Assembly (NCBI GenBank): GCA_027622115.1
Contig: JAQBZS010000109.1
Location: forward strand, 1-12,260
Length of the DNA: 12,260 nt
From: Planctomycetota bacterium
GTDB taxonomy: Bacteria > Planctomycetota > Planctomycetia > Planctomycetales > Planctomycetaceae
Direction: 5' to 3'
Below, piece after piece: positions 7,041 through 12,260 of this stretch (positions are counted from its first letter, which is position 1; each line of letters opens with the position of its first letter). The notes under the pieces were generated by a model. That model made no database searches, was not told the origin of the DNA, and saw only the letters and a program-made list of their open reading frames with translations. The position numbers were made by a program, and so were the translations under genes.

Positions 7041-8474
7041 ATGAATCCGATCGACTGCATCAAATTCGACCAACGACGCACATTTCTTGGCCGGACGTGT
7101 CGTGGGGTGGGAACCATGGCGTTGGCTTCGCTGCTCGGGTCCGCCGCCAAATCGGCCGAGCCCGGCGATGTCGATATTCCGCGTTGGACCGGCGCTCTGG
7201 AAAAACTGCACCACGTTCAGAAGGCCAAGCGAGTCATCTTTCTCACGATGGCCGGCGGCATGTCGCACCTGGAGACTTTCGACAACAAGCCGAAGCTCGC
7301 CGAAATGAACGGCAAGCCAATGCCCGAGTCCTTCACCAAGGGGCAACCGATTGCCCAATTGCAGGGCAAGAAGTTGACGTGTCTTGGACCACAACATGCG
7401 TTCAAAAAGTGGGGCATGTCCGGCATTGAAATTTCGGAGATCTTCCCGGAACTCGGCAGCGTCGCGGATGAACTCTGCGTCATTCGGTCGCTCCGCACGC
7501 AGGCGATCAATCACGACCCGGCCCACACCTTCATGAACACCGGCACCACGATCAGTGGCCGCCCGGCGATGGGATCGTGGCTGACCTACGGTCTTGGTGC
7601 CGACACGGAAGACCTGCCGGGCTTCGTGGTGATGACGTCGGTCGGCGGTGGTCAGAACCAGCCGATCGCTTCGCGGCAATGGCACAGCGGTTTTCTGCCG
7701 AGTCGCTTTCAGGGCGTGCAATTCCATTCCAAGGGCGATCCGGTCTTGTACGTCAACAATCCGCAGGGAGTGACTCGCGACTTGCAGCGCAGCGTGGTGG
7801 ATGCCGTGCAGCAGTTGAATCAACTTCGCAACGAAACCGTCGACGATCCAGAAATCGCCACGCGAATCAGCCAATACGAATTGGCGTTTCGGATGCAGGC
7901 CAGCGTGCCGGGGCTGATGGATCTGACCGGCGAAACTAAAGCCACGATGGACTTGTACGGGACCCAAGGAGCCGACGGTTCATTTGCGTCGAACTGCCTG
8001 CTGGCGCGTCGATTGGTGGAACGAGGCGTGCGGTTCGTTCAGCTCTACCACCGGGGTTGGGATCATCACGGCGGCATCAAGAATGCCAGCTCCGCCACCG
8101 CGAGACTTGTCGACCGCGGCGTCGCGGCGTTGATCAAGGACTTGAAGCAACGCGACATGTTAAAGGACACGTTGATCGTGATGGCTGGCGAATTCGGTCG
8201 TACGCCGATGGCGCAGGGATCCGGTCGTGATCACCACATCAAGGGCTATTCCATGATGATGTGCGGCGGCGGAATTAAACCGGGCACAACCTACGGAGCC
8301 ACGGATGAACTCGGATACAACGCAGCCGAGAACATCTTCGAAGTTCACGATCTGCACGCCACGATGCTGCATCTGATGGGCATCGACCACCAAAGGCTGA
8401 CCGTCAAGTTCCAAGGCCGCGACTTTCGCCTCACCGACGTGCATGGGAATGTGGTTCAAGACATTCTGGCGTGA
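7041..8474 (+). CDS. DUF1501 family protein with twin-arginine signal
   Basis: A 477-residue protein of the size usual for this planctomycete family, which belongs to the alkaline-phosphatase-like superfamily. The N-terminus has QRRTFLGRT (11-19), a twin-arginine export motif, with a hydrophobic stretch to about residue 35. Family landmarks are AKRVIFLTMAGGMSHLETFD (62-81), HRGWDHHGG (337-345), GEFGRTPMAQGSGRDHH (383-399) and VHDLHATMLHLMGID (435-449). These His/Asp-rich stretches probably bind metal. The reaction is not established for the family. GGAG lies seven bases before the ATG. DUF1501 genes usually sit beside a DUF1549/DUF1553 gene, as here. Confidence 0.92.
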   Translation: MNPIDCIKFDQRRTFLGRTCRGVGTMALASLLGSAAKSAEPGDVDIPRWTGALEKLHHVQKAKRVIFLTMAGGMSHLETFDNKPKLAEMNGKPMPESFTKGQPIAQLQGKKLTCLGPQHAFKKWGMSGIEISEIFPELGSVADELCVIRSLRTQAINHDPAHTFMNTGTTISGRPAMGSWLTYGLGADTEDLPGFVVMTSVGGGQNQPIASRQWHSGFLPSRFQGVQFHSKGDPVLYVNNPQGVTRDLQRSVVDAVQQLNQLRNETVDDPEIATRISQYELAFRMQASVPGLMDLTGETKATMDLYGTQGADGSFASNCLLARRLVERGVRFVQLYHRGWDHHGGIKNASSATARLVDRGVAALIKDLKQRDMLKDTLIVMAGEFGRTPMAQGSGRDHHIKGYSMMMCGGGIKPGTTYGATDELGYNAAENIFEVHDLHATMLHLMGIDHQRLTVKFQGRDFRLTDVHGNVVQDILA

Positions 8475-8493
8475 TCGCGAGCGCGATTCAGCG

Positions 8494-8515
8494 CGGTAGG
8501 TCAGGCTGTGCCTGA
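8494..8515. repeat. Small palindromic intergenic repeat
   Basis: TCAGGC-TGT-GCCTGA (8501-8515), preceded by CGGTAGG, forms a 6-bp stem just past the DUF1501 stop. From memory, similar short stem elements recur between planctomycete genes. Only one copy is in this window. Nothing else is apparent in 8475-8664. Confidence 0.35.
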
Positions 8516-8664
8516 TATTGCGGGGCATCCATCGAAGGGTCGGGCTCTGTGCATTGATGATGATGTCCAACCCTTGTTGCGATAACTGAGCATCGCCCAT
8601 AGCTTGTCATCGTCTGGAGAAACGGGGTCAAGTTCTCCCAGCCCATATCCAAAGGTCGGATGCC

Positions 8665-11600
8665 ATGAGACTTGCCTTCATCGCCACGATTGCGGGACTC
8701 GCGATCTCCGTCCCCTCCGCAATGACTCGCGCTCAACCGACCGACGCTCCCAAGGCCGACCCCGCGAAAGCCGCTTTCTTCGAAAAGATGGTGCGACCGC
8801 TGTTGGTCAAACGCTGCGTCGATTGCCACAACGGCGACGAACAAGAGAGTCAACTGAGGCTGGATTCGTTGGCCGGCATGTTGCGAGGCGGTTTGCGTGG
8901 GCCGGCGATTGTGCGGGGGAATGCCGAAGCCAGCTTGCTTGTGCGAGCCGTGCGACACGGTGAATTGCTCAAGATGCCCGCCAAACGCAAGTTGCCGCCC
9001 GACGAAATCGCCACGCTGGTCAAATGGGTGGCCGACGGTGCCGTTTGGCCGAACTCGGAACCGGTCGAGAACGTGCGACCGCGGGATGACCCGAAGTCCG
9101 TACAATTCAGCGATGTGCAGAAGTCGTTCTGGGCGTTCCAAGCACCGCGACAATCGTCGCCGCCACAGGTGAAAGATACCGAGTGGCTGCGTTCGCCGAT
9201 TGATGCTTTCGTACTGAGTCGCCTCGAAAATGCCGGACTGCCGCCCGCCGCGCGTGCCGACAAACGCACGCTGATCCGACGCGCGACATTCGACCTGATC
9301 GGGCTGCCGCCGACGCCGCGAGAATTGGACGAGTTCTTAGCGGACGATTCGCCGGACGCATTCGCCCGGTTGGTGGATCGGCTGCTTGCGTCGCCACATT
9401 ACGGGCAACGCTGGGGGAGGCACTGGCTGGATGTCGTGCGTTATGCGGACTCGAATGGACTCGACGAAAACCTCGCGTACGCCAACGCCTATCATTACCG
9501 GGACTACGTGATCGAAGCCTTCAACGCCAACAAGCGCTTCGACCGCTTCGTGCAAGAACAGCTTGCGGGAGACCGATTGCCGGACGACGGAACCCCAAAC
9601 AACAACCTGGATCGCATCACCGCCACCGGCCTGCTGTGCATCGGGCCCAAGATGCTGGCGGAAGACGACCCCGTCAAAATGCGGATGGACATCATCGACG
9701 AGCAGATCGACACCATCGGCCGCGCGTTCATGGGGCTGACGCTGGGCTGCGCTCGCTGCCACGACCACAAGTTCGACCCCATCCCGACCGACGATTACTA
9801 CTCGCTGGTCGGCATCTTCCACAGCACGACGACGATGGACACGTTTTCGGTGGTGGCGAAATGGCACGAACGTCCCTTGGCAACGCCGGAATCCGTCGCC
9901 GCTCGCGAACGTGTCCTCCAGCGGATCAAAGGTCTCCAGGGGGAAGCCGCCTCCGCTCGTGATGCGGCAGCCGCGACACTGATCGACGAAGCACGACGGC
10001 ATGTGGGCGACTATCTGTTGGCTGCCGAATCTAATCGCCGCCGCGATATCGCGCTGGCGAAACTGAAGCCGATTGGGCCACAACTCAAGGATGCGAAGGC
10101 GCGGGCGGACGTCATCTTCCGAGAAGCCGAGAACTACGATCGCGGAAACGTGACCAAGGATTTCACGTCGTACGGTGCCGGGATCGGCGTTTTGGTCAAC
10201 GCGGGGAAACTGCCGAACTTCGCCGAATACGATGTGACGGTGCCTGCGGACGGAACGTATCGCCTCGAGGTGCGTTATGCGGCCGAAGCGGCTCGGCCCT
10301 GCACGCTGGTCGTCAACGGCATTGTGATTCGCGCGGACATCGCCGACGGTGTGACAGGCAGTTGGCAACCGGATTCACAACGCTGGGAAATCGAGGGCTT
10401 TGTCACGCTGAAGGCCGGAAAGAATGTCGTGCGACTCGAACACGCACAGTACTTCCCGCACATCGACAAGTTGCTGTTCGCCAAGAGTTCGGAAGCGGAA
10501 CTGCCGACAATCGCCCCGCTCGACGCGAAGTACGTGCCGGTGCCGGAATTCGTTCGAGCGTGGCAGACCCACTTGGACAATGCCGCGAAAGAGAAGTCGT
10601 CCGTGTTCCAGCAGTTGGTCAAAGCGTCGGCCGTGCCGGACGGAAAGCCCAAGACCAGCGAACTGCGAGCAATCGCTGAGCGTTTTCAAGCGACCGTGAA
10701 CCCGTCATTGGCCAACGATCCTGCACCCAAGGACTCTCAGGTCAGCCAAACCGATTTCACGGCTCTCGTTCAAAATCCAAACGGACCGTTCAAGTTTCAG
10801 GACACAGTCGCTCAACGGTTTCCAAAGCCGGTGACCGAGCGACTGGCCGAATTGAAAAAGCGTGAGCAGGAAGCGACCAAGTCCATGCCGTCGATGCCGA
10901 TGGTGATGGCCGTGGAAGACGGCACGGTGAAAGACGTGCGAGTGCATCATCGCGGCAGCCATCTCACGCAGGGCTCGATCGTGCCGCGACGTTTTTTGCA
11001 GATCATGGCGGGAACTCAGCAGCCGCCGATTCCCAACACCCGCAGCGGTCGCCGCGATTTGGCCGACTGGCTGACATCGGACTCGCATCCGCTGACGGCT
11101 CGTGTGTTCGTCAACCGTGTGTGGCACTGGCACTTCGGCCAGGGTCTGGTTCGATCCAACGACAACTTCGGTCGTTTGGGAGAGCGGCCGACGCATCCGG
11201 AACTGTTGGATTGGCTGGCGGTCCGGTTTGTTCAATCCGGTTGGGACATCAAGGACTTGCATCGACTGATCCTGCTTTCATCGACATGGCAGATGAGCAC
11301 GCAATTCAGCGAGCACGCCGCCGCAAAGGATCCGGAGAATCGATTGTGCTGGCGGATGAATCGCCGCCGCCTGGAAGCGGAAGCCATGCGGGATTCGATT
11401 CATGTCGTGGCGCAGCAATTGGATCAACATATGGGTGGCACGATGTTGCCGACCGCAAATCGCAAGTACGTCACCAGTACGGCGAATGTCGACCCCGTGG
11501 CGTATGTCACCAACCGCCGTTCCGTGTACATGCCCGTGGTGCGGAGTGCGCTGTACGACGTGTTCCAGGCCTTCGACTTTGCGGACCCCAGTGTCATCAA

Positions 11601-11928
11601 CGGACAGCGGCAAGTCACCACAGTCGCTCCGCAAGCGTTGTTCATGATGAACAGCGAAGTGGTGTCTCGGCTAACGCGGATCATGGCCTCAACCCTGCTC
11701 GCGGTTCAGGGTTTGAGCGACAAGTCCCGTGTGGTGGAAATCTATCGCCGCGCCTATTCTCGACAGCCAACGACGACGGAAGTCGATCGAGCAATCGGAT
11801 TCGTCCAGGTCTACGAACAGCGCTGGGCGGCGGCTCGCCCGGACGAGGCCCAGGACGCCAAGACTCGGGCATGGCAGGGTTTGTGTCGGATCATTCTCGC
11901 GGGGAATGAGTTTGTCTATTTGGAATAG
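8665..11928 (+). CDS. Planctomycete cytochrome c / DUF1549 / DUF1553 multidomain protein with CBM-like insert
   Basis: A 1087-residue exported protein. A Sec signal peptide occupies residues 1-23 (cleavage near TRA-Q). A planctomycete-type cytochrome c domain follows, with the haem motif CVDCH at 51-55 and a KMPAKRKLPPDEI stretch near 103-115 that could supply the distal ligand. DUF1549 spans about 174-390 (SPIDAFVLSRL, LIGLPPTPRELDEFL, RWGRHWLDVVRYADS) and includes a second CxxCH (CARCH, 362-366). An insert at about 483-608 (REAENYDRG, DVTVPADGTYRLEVRY, LKAGKNVVRLEH) looks like a carbohydrate-binding beta-sandwich of the CBM6/35 kind. DUF1553 spans about 762-1085 (RRDLADWLTSDSHPLTARVFVNRVW, cut short here at 796-819). 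AAAGG is nine bases before the ATG. The role is probably redox-linked polysaccharide processing; this is inferred. Confidence 0.93.
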   Translation: MRLAFIATIAGLAISVPSAMTRAQPTDAPKADPAKAAFFEKMVRPLLVKRCVDCHNGDEQESQLRLDSLAGMLRGGLRGPAIVRGNAEASLLVRAVRHGELLKMPAKRKLPPDEIATLVKWVADGAVWPNSEPVENVRPRDDPKSVQFSDVQKSFWAFQAPRQSSPPQVKDTEWLRSPIDAFVLSRLENAGLPPAARADKRTLIRRATFDLIGLPPTPRELDEFLADDSPDAFARLVDRLLASPHYGQRWGRHWLDVVRYADSNGLDENLAYANAYHYRDYVIEAFNANKRFDRFVQEQLAGDRLPDDGTPNNNLDRITATGLLCIGPKMLAEDDPVKMRMDIIDEQIDTIGRAFMGLTLGCARCHDHKFDPIPTDDYYSLVGIFHSTTTMDTFSVVAKWHERPLATPESVAARERVLQRIKGLQGEAASARDAAAATLIDEARRHVGDYLLAAESNRRRDIALAKLKPIGPQLKDAKARADVIFREAENYDRGNVTKDFTSYGAGIGVLVNAGKLPNFAEYDVTVPADGTYRLEVRYAAEAARPCTLVVNGIVIRADIADGVTGSWQPDSQRWEIEGFVTLKAGKNVVRLEHAQYFPHIDKLLFAKSSEAELPTIAPLDAKYVPVPEFVRAWQTHLDNAAKEKSSVFQQLVKASAVPDGKPKTSELRAIAERFQATVNPSLANDPAPKDSQVSQTDFTALVQNPNGPFKFQDTVAQRFPKPVTERLAELKKREQEATKSMPSMPMVMAVEDGTVKDVRVHHRGSHLTQGSIVPRRFLQIMAGTQQPPIPNTRSGRRDLADWLTSDSHPLTARVFVNRVWHWHFGQGLVRSNDNFGRLGERPTHPELLDWLAVRFVQSGWDIKDLHRLILLSSTWQMSTQFSEHAAAKDPENRLCWRMNRRRLEAEAMRDSIHVVAQQLDQHMGGTMLPTANRKYVTSTANVDPVAYVTNRRSVYMPVVRSALYDVFQAFDFADPSVINGQRQVTTVAPQALFMMNSEVVSRLTRIMASTLLAVQGLSDKSRVVEIYRRAYSRQPTTTEVDRAIGFVQVYEQRWAAARPDEAQDAKTRAWQGLCRIILAGNEFVYLE

Positions 11929-11933
11929 GTCGC

Positions 11934-12260
11934 ATGAACATTCATCATCGCCACGTCACTTTGCCGCGCCGGACATTCTTAAGGGGAGCCGGTATCACGC
12001 TGGCGCTGCCCTTGCTTGACGCCATGAGCGTCCACGCCGATTCGGTGACAACGGCTGGATCGATCTCGGCAAAGGAAACGCCACGTCGCGCGGTGTTTTG
12101 CTTCTTCGGTCTGGGCATCAACGGCCGAGACTTCACGCCAGCCGACATCGGTCCAGATTACAAGCTGACGCCCATTCTGAAGCCGCTCGAAGCTCTGCGA
12201 AACGACTTCACGGTCATTTCGGGCTTGAAGCTGACGCATTCCGGCGGGCACGTCGGCGAT
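11934..12260 (+). CDS. DUF1552 family protein, N-terminal part, runs off the right edge
   Basis: 109 codons are visible. The N-terminus has LPRRTFLRGAG (10-20), a clear twin-arginine export motif followed by a hydrophobic stretch ITLALPLL. RRAVFCFFGLGINGRDFTP and later FTVISGLKLTHSGGHVGD match the beginning of DUF1552 proteins. The ATG lies five bases after the stop of the preceding gene, with AGG in the overlap region, so the two are probably cotranscribed and may be translationally coupled. The function is not established; the family is restricted mainly to planctomycetes and relatives. Confidence 0.88.
   Translation, partial: MNIHHRHVTLPRRTFLRGAGITLALPLLDAMSVHADSVTTAGSISAKETPRRAVFCFFGLGINGRDFTPADIGPDYKLTPILKPLEALRNDFTVISGLKLTHSGGHVGD

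Noticed and set aside
9337..10368. Long minus-strand frame of 343 codons
   Set aside because: It is antisense to the cytochrome/DUF1549 protein, whose motifs are unambiguous.

Overview
This window looks like a piece of a Planctomycetota chromosome. The right half (about 5.36-12.26 kb) holds a set of gene families that are typical of that phylum: a secreted sulfatase, a DUF1501 protein, a very large protein with a planctomycete-type cytochrome c motif plus DUF1549 and DUF1553, and the start of a DUF1552 protein. Three of these carry exported-protein N-termini of the twin-arginine or Sec type. No rRNA or tRNA gene was seen.

The left part (1 to about 5.29 kb) reads as one end, or an internal section, of an integrated mobile element. 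On the minus strand it carries the N-terminal half of a serine recombinase running off the left edge (1-471), a DUF3102-like protein with a very basic middle (741-1316), and a 492-residue unrecognised protein with a winged-helix-like C-terminus (1566-3044). A small excisionase-like helix-turn-helix protein lies on the plus strand (3254-3559), and a tyrosine recombinase/integrase on the minus strand (3987-5135). Between the last two is a 427-base gene-free, hairpin-rich stretch.

Two repeat systems tie this left part together. First, a 28-bp element with TCACA/TGTGA half-sites (21 of 28 positions invariant over three copies) lies upstream of the recombinase, of the DUF3102-like gene and of the excisionase-like gene. 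It always has the same orientation relative to the gene it would control, which suggests one regulator for an element-wide regulon. Second, an exact 14-mer, CCCTTGGCGGCAAG, occurs twice in direct orientation in the stretch downstream of the excisionase-like gene. Each of those copies is followed 29 nt later by a perfect hairpin of different sequence. A third copy lies inverted upstream of the integrase, so the integrase gene is bracketed by inverted copies.

The right half appears to be resident chromosome. The sulfatase (5361-6851) is followed by a cluster of REP-like palindromes, then DUF1501 (7041-8474), then the cytochrome/DUF1549/DUF1553 protein (8665-11928), then DUF1552 only 5 bases downstream (from 11934). 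All are on the plus strand and the products are predicted to act outside the cytoplasm, probably on sulfated polysaccharide or a related substrate; the substrate cannot be read from the sequence. The strongest candidates for something undescribed are the three-copy operator with its candidate regulator, and the paired 14-mer/hairpin units beside the integrase.
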